Shown: positions 14,131 to 26,300 of the stretch, piece by piece
How positions within the stretch are numbered: position 1 is the stretch's first letter
Layout of the letters: every line of letters starts with the position of its first letter
Source: Serilophus lunatus
Taxonomy: Eukaryota; Chordata; Aves; Passeriformes; Eurylaimidae
Length of the DNA: 64,000 nucleotides
Direction of reading: 5' to 3'
NCBI GenBank assembly: GCA_013399895.1
Contig: VXBA01001799.1
Location: forward strand, 62,001-126,000
Translations under genes and position numbers: made by a program
Notes under the pieces: generated by a model
Told to the model about the DNA's origin: nothing
The model's database searches: none
Seen by the model: the letters and a program-made list of their open reading frames with translations, nothing else

Positions 14131-14889
14131 TTAGTGTAGTGTGAATGCAGATTACATGTGCCACTGATTCTAAATACAAAAGCAAAATCTCTACTTGTGC
14201 TTTTATTTGGCATAAATAAAAATAATTTAGATATGAAAAATCGAAAGTCAAGACATCTGAACAGAGAACAGATGCATCAGATCAGAAAGTGGAACGCAAC
14301 CCAACACATAGGATGGGCAAACTTTATGATCTAATGTGTAAGTGCTAATGCTATTTCTTCGAGTTGCCCGTTCCATTATAGAGGTTACTTTTGTTTAACT
14401 AGGAAAAAATCCATAAAAGAAAGCTCGCCCTCTCTGGAATTTAAAAGATGGTAGTCGAAACAGCAAGAAAAGAAGCATTTTAATCTACTATGACATTATG
14501 AATAAGCTAAGATGGCTGTCAAGTAGACCAAAAATTCTCAAAAATAGTAGAAACTATTTCTACTTCTCAGTCAACATCCTGATCTCAATTACTTGTACCA
14601 TGCAAAATTAGTCTCCTCCCCACGTAGAATCTGTAGTAAATTGTAGTAAATGAGTCAACAACTCTTCTCAGCTGCCCCACTTGGCTTAGGAAAGCAATGA
14701 GCATCTGTGGCTAGGGGAAGGAATTACATATAAACTGTTATCCCGTCTCTATATTTTTCAAGGCGAAAAGGCTACTTGGAGGTTCCATATGGATAAAACA
14801 GGCAACTGAGGAGACGAATAAAGGCAGAAGTTGGCTGAATACAAGACTAATGTTATACACACAATTTATACTAGCTAATAAAGGTGGAA
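14131..14889. other. Gene-free stretch
   Basis: AT-rich sequence between two CR1 pieces. I recognise nothing in it. Confidence 0.6.
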
Positions 14890-14961
14890 GATGTCCCTGC
14901 CTGTGGCAGGGGGTTGGAATGGTCCCTTCCAACTCAAATCATCCTATGATTCTATGATTTA
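14890..14961 (+). mobile_element. CR1 3' tail
   Basis: CCTGTGGCAGGGGGTTGGAA, then GGTCCCTTCCAACTCAAATC, ending in ATTCTATGATTT, the canonical CR1 terminal repeat. Confidence 0.9.
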
Positions 14962-16090
14962 TTGTATACATATTGGTTTGCAACTCAGCTTTAACTTTAT
15001 CTGAAAAACTCTTTATTGAAACCTTCACTCATTAGTCTCAGATCTGGCAGTATATTTTTCTTTTTATTCCTTAATGCTTCCATCCACATACTGGTTTCGT
15101 GGTCGAATTTTTTCAGTGAAATTGAAAAAGAGTTTATTGCTGTGATAATTTTAAGTTCTTGTCCATCAGCCCAGGGGTTGTTACTATGATGGTATCCATT
15201 TGTCTACGGTCACTAGCTGAAGCTGTTACGTTCCAGTGGCCTGTGGAAGAACCCTATAGCTTTGAGGTACAGACATGTAATTTCCTGGAACATTATGATT
15301 GGCTTTCTCTTGTGTATCAACGCAGATATATTTCAATACCCTTTGTTCCTCCTCTCCATCTGTGTTTTTGTGTATATGGCCTAGATTAAATGAATGGAGA
15401 CGAGAGCACTGTTGTTATGAGTCTAGCAATTATAGACAATAAAGGCCTTGAAAATAAAGAACAAAGATGAAAAATTTTATGGTGATATTTAATTTTGAAG
15501 TCATTACCTTTCATTTTCTTCCCCATCTCCTACTCTTTCTTGAGGAGACAACATTCGTCTGCTAACATATTTACTGTCCTTTCAGGTCTTGACTGTTAGC
15601 TCATGGTAGCACAGTAGTAAAGAAAAAGGTTTAAAGCCAATAATTTGATGACAGTCAAAGGACCCAGGGAAAGGTGACAGCATCGGTTCATCTTCTAGGT
15701 AGACATAAAAGCTCTCATTTTCACCTAAAAGCTACCTAGCTGATGCCAGGATTAAAAGCTGTCATTCTACTAAAGCACTATGACACTAGATACTGAGGGT
15801 ACCTTAGTGACAGAGTCTGACAATTTAGTAAGGCTACAGAGTGTATCAATCCTATGTTGAGACAGCTACACCATTCTCGGAGCAGTGCTTGTGATACGTC
15901 CTTGAGGACTTAGGGATGGTCTCTAGATGTTTAAGGAGAGTATTGTAATGTAAATGCATTAGCATCTGCTAAGTGGGAAAGGGAAGCATCAGTTTGCTTG
16001 TGTGAAAGCATATTTTAAATTATAAATTACACTAAAAATGTTAAGAATATTAAGAATTTTCTTACTGTTAAAAAATATTTACAAAAGAAA
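14962..16090. other. Gene-free stretch just beyond the POSTN 3' end
   Basis: AT-rich; no repeat or coding sequence recognised. Confidence 0.65.
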
Positions 16091-16113
16091 GCAAGCAGAG
16101 TTCAGCCAAATTC

Positions 16114-16119
16114 TTTATT
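16114..16119 (-). terminator. POSTN: Distal poly(A) signal AATAAA for POSTN
   Basis: Minus-strand AATAAA followed, in the gene's direction, by a U/GU-rich stretch (TGCTTGCTTTCTTTTGT) within about 40 nt. This is the better of the two candidate cleavage signals. Confidence 0.65.
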
Positions 16120-16434
16120 AAGCATTAGTTTCAAAACAAAAGTAGAAAAGCACATTCGATAACGCCTCTGAAACATTGGTCTGCAAAATTAAGGAACTTT
16201 GAGCAGTTTTCTACTCCAGAAATACTTGGGTTTTGTCTTTTGTTAATAAAGGCAAATAACTTTTGTGAGTACGAAACTGGAGTTATAAAATTGACATAAT
16301 TTACAAACAACTCCACAATAGTACCAGACATTAGCACCAGATATTAGCAAAGCATGTTTTGATACAAAAGCTTTCAGACCTACCATCATTTTCGTAAGAC
16401 CGTTTTTCATATTGGATTAATTGTTTGCATGCAT

Positions 16435-16440
16435 TTTATT
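16435..16440 (-). terminator. POSTN: Proximal poly(A) signal AATAAA for POSTN
   Basis: Minus-strand AATAAA about 850 nt after the stop codon. The downstream sequence is less U/GU-rich than at the distal site. It could give a shorter 3' UTR. Confidence 0.4.
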
Positions 16441-17289
16441 TGTCCCTTTTATAATTCTTTTTAATAATCAAAAGACACATTTAGGGAAAAGTGGAAAAAC
16501 ACTTAAGAATCTCAGTATATATATATTGGTATAAGATACCTTTAATGGGAATGATTTTTCTTCTAAATAGAGGAGTCAATATGGTCTGAAATACATAGCA
16601 AGAAGCTCATAATGTTTGGGTTTTTTCCTTTTCTTAAGAACTTCCATTAGCCTCTCTACTAGAAGGCAAGTTAGGACAAGGTGAAGAATACGTTTAATAT
16701 AATGTATATTTGTTTGATAGAAAAGGTAATATTACTGATGTCATTATGACTTTAAATACATGATGAATTTTGATTTATAAAAAGCATAAAATACAACTGA
16801 ACCAAAAGTGCTATGTTAACATCTCATATTTCCTTAGATTACTCTGAAAGTCACCTGAGGTGATTTTTTCCTAGAAATTATCTAATTTCATTTATATTTC
16901 CGATTTAGTGGAAATAATAATAATAAAAAAATACACTCTGTATTGTTCCCTGCTCTTTTTTAATCCAATTTTGCAAACACTTACTAACCAGCATAAGAAG
17001 GAATCCTATTTCTACAGAAGTTGAAGGTCTTCAACCATTCCAGGATCCGGCCCTGCACAGTGCTTACTGAGCAGTTAAAGCACCTCCAAATGGATTACTC
17101 CCAGAGAGTACTGTGCTGGCAGTGAGTATCTGCAGCTTCACATCTCTTTGTGGATTCATGGTTCAGTTTACATTATGTTATCAAAACAACATCATTCTCT
17201 AATATTCTCATTTTTAAAAAAACCCGCTCTTCCTCACAAAGACCACTGTAGTTATTTGGTAATTCTATGGATACTATCTTGGAAAGCTT

Positions 17290-17330
17290 TTAGGAATAAG
17301 CTAGTCTTGTCCTCCTTCTTGCTGTTCCTC
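17290..17330 (-). CDS. POSTN: POSTN exon 24: C-terminus and stop
   Basis: 41 nt of coding sequence, residues 845-857, reading GTARRRTRLAYS and then TAA. The acceptor ATTTTCAG lies behind a long AT/pyrimidine tract. The mammalian last exon ends SRRRLREGRSQ; the arginine cluster is shared but the last residues differ. I found no better match to the mammalian ending between the previous exon and the poly(A) signals. A different last exon remains possible. Confidence 0.78.
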
Positions 17331-20300
17331 CTGAAAATATATATATAATATAGTTAAAATATATACTGCATTTACTTGTGAAACAGACATGTGAAGAGGA
17401 AAGATGAAACCTGGTGCTAGCAGCTAGGAAATTAAAATGATCTCTCAGCTTCTTCATTAGTCAAAATAACATAGAATCTGCAAATTATAAATCACACGGT
17501 GTGGAATCCCAAAATGTCATTTTCACAGTGTTAAGATTCCAGGTTCAGATCTCACTTTGACAGCTTTATTCTCATCTAAAGCACATAATCTAAGTTGTTT
17601 TCAGATACAAGAAAAAACCCTTAGGAAACAAATAGTTAACAATATCAAGCATTGCTGAAATTTCTTTTTTCTAAAGAGCATAAATGCAGCTCTTTACTTT
17701 TGATCTCTATGTTCTTAATAAGACTTTTTTTCCTCCTGACTTTTTAAAAAATTAAGAATAATATGCAAGACATAATGTTTAAATATATGTTTTGCTTTTA
17801 CCTTGTGTCCTTCTGGTTGGTTGTGCTTTCCTTACAGGTGCTTCTAGAAAACAGAAAAGTTGCAGTCAGAAGTTGTTTGTTTGAGCCTTTGAATTAAAAC
17901 TCATTATAAATTTTGGGAAGCATTACTGCCTTTCAAAGCTTGTTTTCAGTAAATTAAGAATTTTGTCCCACTAGTGCATTGACATGATCACCTGAAACAT
18001 GAATGCTTGTAATACAATTCACAGGTTTCTGTCGTGCAGTAGTATATTAAATCTTAGCAACATCCACACTGATCTTCTGTAGATGATCACATGATGCAGG
18101 CAGGTGTCAAGATGTTTTGCCTAAGCTCTTCATTCAGTAAGCTCCATCTGACATTGTCAGTGAGGTACAAGTTCAGGTTAATGCACAGCCCAGGTCTCAG
18201 TTTCAGCTTTTGGTGGTGGATGTCCAGGTGTGCTGTACAGACATTGCTTAAGGAATTATTTATGAGTGATTTGCTTGAAACTCAACCACCACAAGATATT
18301 GGCCACGTTTCAAGCCGTATTTGGGGCTTTATTTGTAACTGCATTGGAAGTCCACAGTATGATTCCACATTTAGAATTCAGTTAATTTTGTCAGCCTTCT
18401 GTTTTAAAAGGCAGAACAGAGCAAGGACTATTGAATAGGTACTATCCTTATCAGCATTACAACTGTTTTACAAAATGGTAACACAGTGAAACTATGGAAA
18501 CTTTTTCTCATTAAACTTTGAGATATTTGAGACCATACGTCTCCTCATTGGGAGAAAAAAGCATCTCACAAACACAAGAGATAATTTTTCTATTAATGTA
18601 ACAAAAATGTTACTGTGGTATTTTTCCTTCTCTACAACCAGAAAGTACTTGTATATTCACTTAAAAAGCTGCACTCAGTTGTCTTTTCATCCTGAGGTAC
18701 AAATTATATAAATGCATAGCCCTGAGTTACAGGCTTGACCTAACTGGAGCTGATAAACGCTGGCTATCCAAACCACTCTGATAGAAAATTTCAAGCTCTG
18801 CACTGCCCTGGCAAGGACAGAACACCCGTAATATTCTTTCCATACTTATGTGCTCTCTGTACAACTGTGCTTGGAGATAAGCCCCATATTTGAAAATCAC
18901 ACCTCTCTGTAATTTTCAGGCAATAGTAGACTTTCCAGCGAGCCCTGTAGCACTCAACACTGAAGCTAAAAAACACTGTGGCATACCTTCAGCATTTGAC
19001 ATAGACTTCAAAATTTAAAAAGTAGAATCATGTTTATTTAATTTCATTATCCAAAATACATAGTTTTTCCTATGAATTTAGTTCGAAGGATAACAGTATA
19101 ACTTATTCTGTAGTATTAGAATAGGATTTACATACAACTACAAAAGAAACTTTAAAGAAGTTACTTCATAACTTTGAACAAAGATCCTTAAAAAGTGATT
19201 GATAGACTTGAAGAACAAATCCTGATATAAAGCTAGTCTGAATTGTATTTGGCTCCTTATGGACATTGACACCATTCATATTCTTCAAACCCAAGAGTTT
19301 CTCTCATTTAACAACAGGATGAAGTTAGAGAAATTCCAAGACCCAGTGAGATATTTACTCAACCCAGAGGTTATATTCCCTCCACTCTACCCACCCCTTC
19401 ACTACACAGAGAAACCCTCATAGCAACAGATCACATTGACACTGACAAGAAATAACTCAAAAACAACTCACGTGGTCTTCTGCTGTATGTGCTGCTTAAA
19501 GAGAAGTCAACTCTTATGGTTTGTGTTTTATCTAAGTTTTGTCATTGGACATTTCCTCTTGTCTACTATGCTTGCCAAATCTTTTAGTTACTTTTAGCCA
19601 CAAGATAAGCCTCAATATTTTTTACTGCAACATCAGTGAAGGAATTCTTTTCCAAAATAATTACAAAACTCGTGTTAAAATAGTGGCTTAAAACCTAGTA
19701 ATTTTTGTGAATAGATACTATAAAACCTCACCTGGAATGATCACTTTAGACAAAACAGGTCTTAGTGATACTGGAGTTTTAGACAAACTAACCTTCCAGA
19801 TGAGCTTTCTTGATTTCTCTCTCCATAATCTGTGGCTCTCCCTCAATTACTTTAGTAACCTTGGTGTACTCAGTTCCAGCTATGATGAGCATTAAAAAAC
19901 AAGTGAGTTAAATCTGGCACAGGATTTTTCCATATGCAAGGAGCCTTCTGTGGAAACAATGTCATTTTTAGGTGTAGGTGTTGCAGGCTACCATGCTATT
20001 CATGCCATAAGGGCTGAGTCATTCATTGCAGTCTTGGTTTAAAGTTTTGTTTCAGCAAAGAATGCTGATTGTAATAAGCAGGGATAGATTATTAATGAGT
20101 AGAATTAAAGCCCATTTGAAATTGTTCTTTTATTTAGACAGTGATAATACAATTGTTTGTGGCTGTACTCAAATTTAAATGATTAGGAAATTTTCAATAA
20201 AACATAAGTAATTTTAAGTAGACAAGAGGGCCATAAAGCATTATCACCATTATCACCAACAACTCTAAAGCAGCTGTGTATCTGCTTTTGTTGGCTAGAT

Positions 20301-23300
20301 ATATGGTAAGGTATTTTCATGGCAGCCAACGGTAACTGACTGGATAAATAATGGAAAAGATAGCAAAAAATTAAGTTAAAGCAAGAGACAAATCTGCTTA
20401 TTTGGTCCATTCTGTAAAGCAGGATGCTTACGCAAACTAACATATAATAGCAAGGAAAAATACCAAGAATTCAAGAAGACGATATTGTCTTTTCCAAATT
20501 TCCTATAGAGAAGTTATTTATCTCTTTTCCATACACCTGTAGGATCACAGTAAGGTGTATCTCTACAGATTATGTCTGCTTAATTGTATACCTTTGTGAC
20601 AGAAGATAATTACAATCACAGTTATAATTGTTATATTCTGACATCACATATGTCAATTTTGGACAGTTCTACAGATAAAGTTTGATCCTGCTTATTTTTG
20701 CCTGGTTTGCACTAATAGAACATAATGCAGTACATGGGGGAATTTTCTTGCTGTAATTTTTTCATTTCCAAGCTCTATGTATTCAACCCTGAAAAAGGCA
20801 TCTCCAGGGATCAAATGTTTTCACTTAACTTGGACATTTAGATAGGACAAGATGAAAAACCCTCTGAAAGGTTCTCTTTCTCTCCAATGACTATAGATAA
20901 ATCCTGGCTTATATCTGTAAAACTAAAATTTAGATGTTTAAACCAGAACAAAGAATAACAGTCAAGAGGATTCATACACATACCTTGGCTTTTCTCTAAG
21001 ACTAGCTGTTAGTGTGGTTTTGTTTGGTGGAATGCTGTTCAGATGTTCAAGCATCATGAAATTTTTTACTTAACTGAAGTTGAAATCACATCCACAGAAT
21101 AGTGCCTTTGAAAGACTGCAAGATTTACTTCAGTCAAATTATAGCTGTTTGTGAGCCACCTTACTGGTATACAGCTTTGTAACTTAATAAAAAGTGAACA
21201 AAAAATGAAGTGGGTCAGTTAATTTATGTCAAGAAAAACATAAATTTTTGTTTCTGACTCAGGTTTACACTAACATTTACAAAAAAACTCCATCACTTGA
21301 ATTCCTTTTTTTTCTCCATTGCTATTATAGGTAGTTTTTCTAATCTACTTTAAGCAGAGAACATTCCAAATTCATACATAAAGATTAATTTCATGAGCAG
21401 AAGTTCCTTTACCAGTTTTCTACATCTACTGGTTACATATTGCCAAGACAGTTAGATTTTTAAGAGAGCAAGAAGGAAAGAAGACAATTCCTTGGAATGC
21501 TATATTTGAAGAGAATTAAAGTTAATGTGTGGATATCCATCACCTGTAAGCATTGAAAGAGGGATACTAAACATGCCTTTATTTATTAACTTGAGGGCAA
21601 TGAACATTCATTTTTCAAGAACTGAGAACTAAACTGAATTTGGCCATAATTATTTTCCACAGATTTTAATTTGCTGAAAAATAAATTGAATAAATCTTCA
21701 TTGCTCCTCTGGGTTTTAATTAGATAACTTTTTAAAGACTGAAAAAATCCAGATAATTTTTTCTGTGATAATGCCAGTAAAAATATCGATTAAAGTTTGG
21801 TACTTATTTCCATTTCTAAGACCTTTGGCACTTCAAATACAGTATTCTATTTTTTCTCCCATAATTACCCTTTCACTAGGTCAGTCTTTAAAATGTTGAG
21901 ATCAACAAATCTGAGAGGGTTTCAGTTATCATAACCTGTTGCAAAAAGGTTAGTTATAATACTCTGAATTACCTCCCTGCAGAAGTCTTTTGATTTCTTC
22001 ATCTTCCAGTAAATGACCATCACCTTCAATAAATTTGGTCACCTTGGTAACCTCTGATAGGATACATGTTATGGCAAAAAAATTGATTTACAGGAAACAT
22101 TTGACAATTTTGCAAGAGCATATTACTGAATTAATCCTATCGTAGCATTGTGCTGAATTGCAAAATTCATCTGTTATGATATTGAATTCCACATAAACAC
22201 TGAAACCAACATATTTTATGACAAACATAGCATACAATACATTAGACCCGGGAAGCCTCACCTCTGGAGCTGATTAAAGTGTGAAGATCAGGGACTCAAA
22301 ACAGAATGTTACATTTGGACACTTCTGGTGTTATGAGGCTTAATCTCTGGGTAAGATTTTACAGTATATGAGCACCATTTCTTAAAACGTAGAATATCCA
22401 TTCAGTAATTACTTAAATTACATGTATTATATGTATATATTAAAGAAAGGAAAGAAAACAAGGATACTAACCATCTTCAAGCAATTTCTTTAACTTCTCT
22501 TCATTATCTGAACCACCTGCAGTAATTCTGGTATATTTTATTTCAGGGCCTGGAAAAAAAAATTAAAATAGTGGCTTTAATTAGATATAGCAAGATAGTC
22601 CTTTAGGTGATTATTTCCTAATTAATTCAGTTGGTGGTTCCATAGTTAACATGCTATAATCTTTTTATAAAATAACTTTATCTTTCACTATGTCCCAAAT
22701 TAAACTGAAATGGGGTTAAAAAATATTGGTTGTAGCTACTAAAAGTACTTAGACAAATTTAACATACTTACAGAAAGTATCTGCTTACATTCTTAAAGTA
22801 AGACACAGTTCTAAAATGTTCTATTAGGTAATAGATCAGATCTTGCTGAAGTGCATGATTTGTCTGGATAGACTGTTGAAAATAGTTGCTTTTTTGTTGA
22901 AATAGTGGCTTTTATTACTGCTATGAATCATGTGAAAGCTAACATTTGAGATCCTTTATCAGTTCCTACAGACAGAAGCTGATACCAAATCTGAAATGCT
23001 GGCATCTTACATTATGTTCATCATTTCATGTGGTGAAACTTGAATTTGGGAATTGAATTTTAATGTCACCATTCAAACTGACATTTAACCAAGGGGATCA
23101 AAAAGTGTCAATGGAGAATCATACATTTAATACACCATGCTTAAATATGCCTCACTCCATGTATCAATTTCTAGTACTCTTAAAGAAATGTCTCTGTAGT
23201 AGGTCAAATAGGATTGAAATTGGCCATGGACTAGTGAGTTACTGCGTGAGAAAATCAAGGGACATAGTCGCACATTAATTTTATCTTACATTAGCTGAAT

Positions 23301-26300
23301 ATTTAATCTGTGGATGTCAGATCAAGTCCCCATCTTACAGAGAAACAAAGAGTCTCTTTTTCTAAAATTATTGTCAAGAGATTCTGGGATGACATGCAGC
23401 AGTATGTATCCATACACTGAACATCTACTTTTGGTCGATGAAACCTACCTGGAGACATATAACCCAAAAGTTCGGGAAAAAACCATAAAAGACTTCCTTC
23501 TAAAGCTAACCAGAATATAAAATTGCAATAAAAGCCATCTTATTCTGAAATGGTAGAAAGAAGCTTGCAAGAGCAGATGCTAAGCAAATATACAAATATA
23601 AATATTAAATAAAGAAAAGTTTTCATAATTTTGTGTACTATTAAAATATTTTTGCCATTTCTGTATATGTGTGTGTAGGACACACAGCCAGATGTTTGGT
23701 GAAACAGAGACAGTGGGAAGCACTAGGGAAAATTCATCTGTCCAGAAAACGCATTTCAATCATTAGGACAGAACTACAGATGCATTAGTTTTGTATGTAA
23801 TAGTGAACTCTACTAAGAATGAATAGCTCAGCATAATTTACCTTGAATAATTCTTTCTTCTGTTACTTTTTTCTCTGTCACTTCCACAGGTCGTCCATCT
23901 ATGATTTTGGTGTATGTTTTAATAATTGGGTCTATAGGGATTTTTAAATTGGAGATATTAATCAAGTGATGAACTTTTAAGTGCTCATTTTGAGATGTGG
24001 AAACTGATTGAAGCACTCAAGGAAATAACATAGCACATTTTATGAAAAATAAAAATGTTCAGAGGAGACGACAAACTAATTTTTCTCAAAATTTAGGATG
24101 GCCACATGTTGTTTTTCATTTGAAACCATCCTAGCTGTTAACACCTCAATGCCCCTAGCAAAGCAGGAGGCAAAGTTTACTTCTCTGCCTGATAAAATTG
24201 CAGAATCACGTCAGACATTTCTGACTGCAGGAAAACAACCAGGAAATAATTTTTAACTGAGACAGATATGTCAGCATGCAGAGTATTTCTGACACTGTCT
24301 TGACTGTAGCTATGAAACACAGCTAGATGAAAAATTGTCGATTTTTTAAAATGCTCTAGAAGTAAGAATAAAGTGATGCAATAAAATTACAGCACGTCAC
24401 AAAGATCTTGTCAAAAACAGAACATCTTTCTGTCTGACATATCACATGAATCACCTAGATAAAGTAGAAACTGATGGGGAATAGCGAATGTTTCAAATTT
24501 TAACTAATAGAAACTGAGTTGCTGGAAACATACCAACCTCCATGAATCACTTTAGTTATTGTCTCCCCTTCCCTGACTATTTTGAACTCAGGTTCCCCTT
24601 CAATTAATTTAGTGAGCTGTGTGATAGATGGGTCTGTGACACAGGAAAAAAACAACACGTTACAAATAGTCATAAAATAAAATAGTATTCCATGGGGCTG
24701 AGATGAAGCTTGGATTTTCTCCCCTTATATTAAATAAACCAGATTATTGTAATAAAGGGTTCAAATCCGATAAGTTATTTGTGGCAATCCTGTACAATCT
24801 CATCCTTCCTCACACACCATCTTAAATTTAGATCCTACTGCACACGTATTATTTACAAGTTTTCTTTTTTACTTTTGTGCATCTTATTTTTAACATTTGT
24901 TGACAAGTCTCAGGCAACAAATCAGACCCTCAGCAGCAGACAGGAATTCTTTTTCTACATGTATTTTTAAGAAGGATAGTTTGAGGCTTTGCTGGAATCT
25001 TAAAGCAATTGCTTCAGTAGTGATCAGCGTGTGAATGCTACAGTGAAAATGTTTGTGAAGTGACTTGCTACTAATAATATAGATGCTCAAGAGGAGCTGG
25101 GTCTTTTAATCAGTATTTATCTATTTGGGATTTTTAAGTTTTTTTGTTTGGTTTGGGGTTTTTTTGTTTGTTGTTTTGTAGGTTGGTTTGCTTTTGGTTT
25201 TTTAATATTTTTTTTATTTGGGGATTTTTGTATGTCTTGTTTTTGTTTTTAAGCTACCAAGACTTGGTCAGTGGTCATCCTGCTTAAAAATAACAAAAAA
25301 ACACACCCCAACCCCCCCTCCCCCCCGAAAAAAACCCCAAACCCCACAAGTTTCTGAGATCAGTTGGGTTGGCTGTGAGGATATTTATCCACATTAAAGC
25401 CTATCATTAGTATGAGTGAGGTCATCTTGATTTCATTTGCCAAGATAAACCACTTAATCTTGTGCAGTTCCTATAGATGACACTAATCCAAATGTATCTT
25501 TGTCTGACAGGCTGATGCAGCAGATACTAAATGAATTAGGAACATGCCATCAATGCAGTCAAGTAGCTAATAATATGGCTTTTCTATTAAGAAGCTGCAG
25601 TAACATAAACTTCCTTTATTCCCTATTAAGAGTTAGAAACTTGGCATAGTCCATCTCTTATTTTCCTTAAAAATCCATTAGATATCTTTACATGAATTTT
25701 TGTAAGTGTCGATACTGCATTGATTTATTTTTTTTTAATAACCACTGAGTAGGATATAACAACACCTTTTACACTTGTGCCTGATATTAATCACTGAAAA
25801 CAGTCAATTCAGGCTAACTAGTGCCTTTCAACAGTAACAAATCAAAGCACACATTCTTTTTTTTTAATTTGGCAGAGGCAGCAGACGTTTATGTAAGTTA
25901 TAATTTAGAGCTAAATAATTCATTTATTTGCTGTAGATGAGATTATATGATGGGATCATAAAGATCACCAGTTTTTATAGAGCTCTGTTTATCTACTCTG
26001 AGTTCTAAATAGCTGAACAAGTCATTACTTTTATTTTCTAACACGTCTGGATGAAAAACATTTATAAATATTTTAAAGAAACACTCTTAGAAGATTCATT
26101 CCCATACTTTTGTTTTAAACTTAGAGGTGATAAATATAAATAAAATCATGTCAAAGATATATTTATGAATGTTTATAAATACTTTTATATTTTTAAATTA
26201 CTGTACCTTCTCATGTGATTGATACAGCAGGTGTATGCAAACCAAAAAGAAAAACTATAGCTGACTCTATTGCCTAGTCTAGGAACAATCCTTTGAATAT

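Larger units (their letters stand above)
16105..17289 (-). other. POSTN: POSTN 3' untranslated region (inferred)
   Basis: AT-rich sequence between the TAA and the distal poly(A) signal, about 1.2 kb, with no further periostin-like coding sequence. The 3' end is inferred from the AATAAA positions and needs transcript data. Confidence 0.65.

Noticed and set aside
20984..21001. Possible 18-nt phase-1 microexon between exons 21 and 22 (CTAG acceptor, GTATGT donor)
   Set aside because: The acceptor has no proper pyrimidine tract, the encoded VLEKSQ is not like the tail repeats, and so short a match is expected by chance.
24534..24537. Alternative, stronger-looking GTATGT donor 4 nt beyond exon 18
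   Set aside because: Using it would shift the frame into exon 19; the GTTGGT site keeps phase 1 and matches the human exon end.
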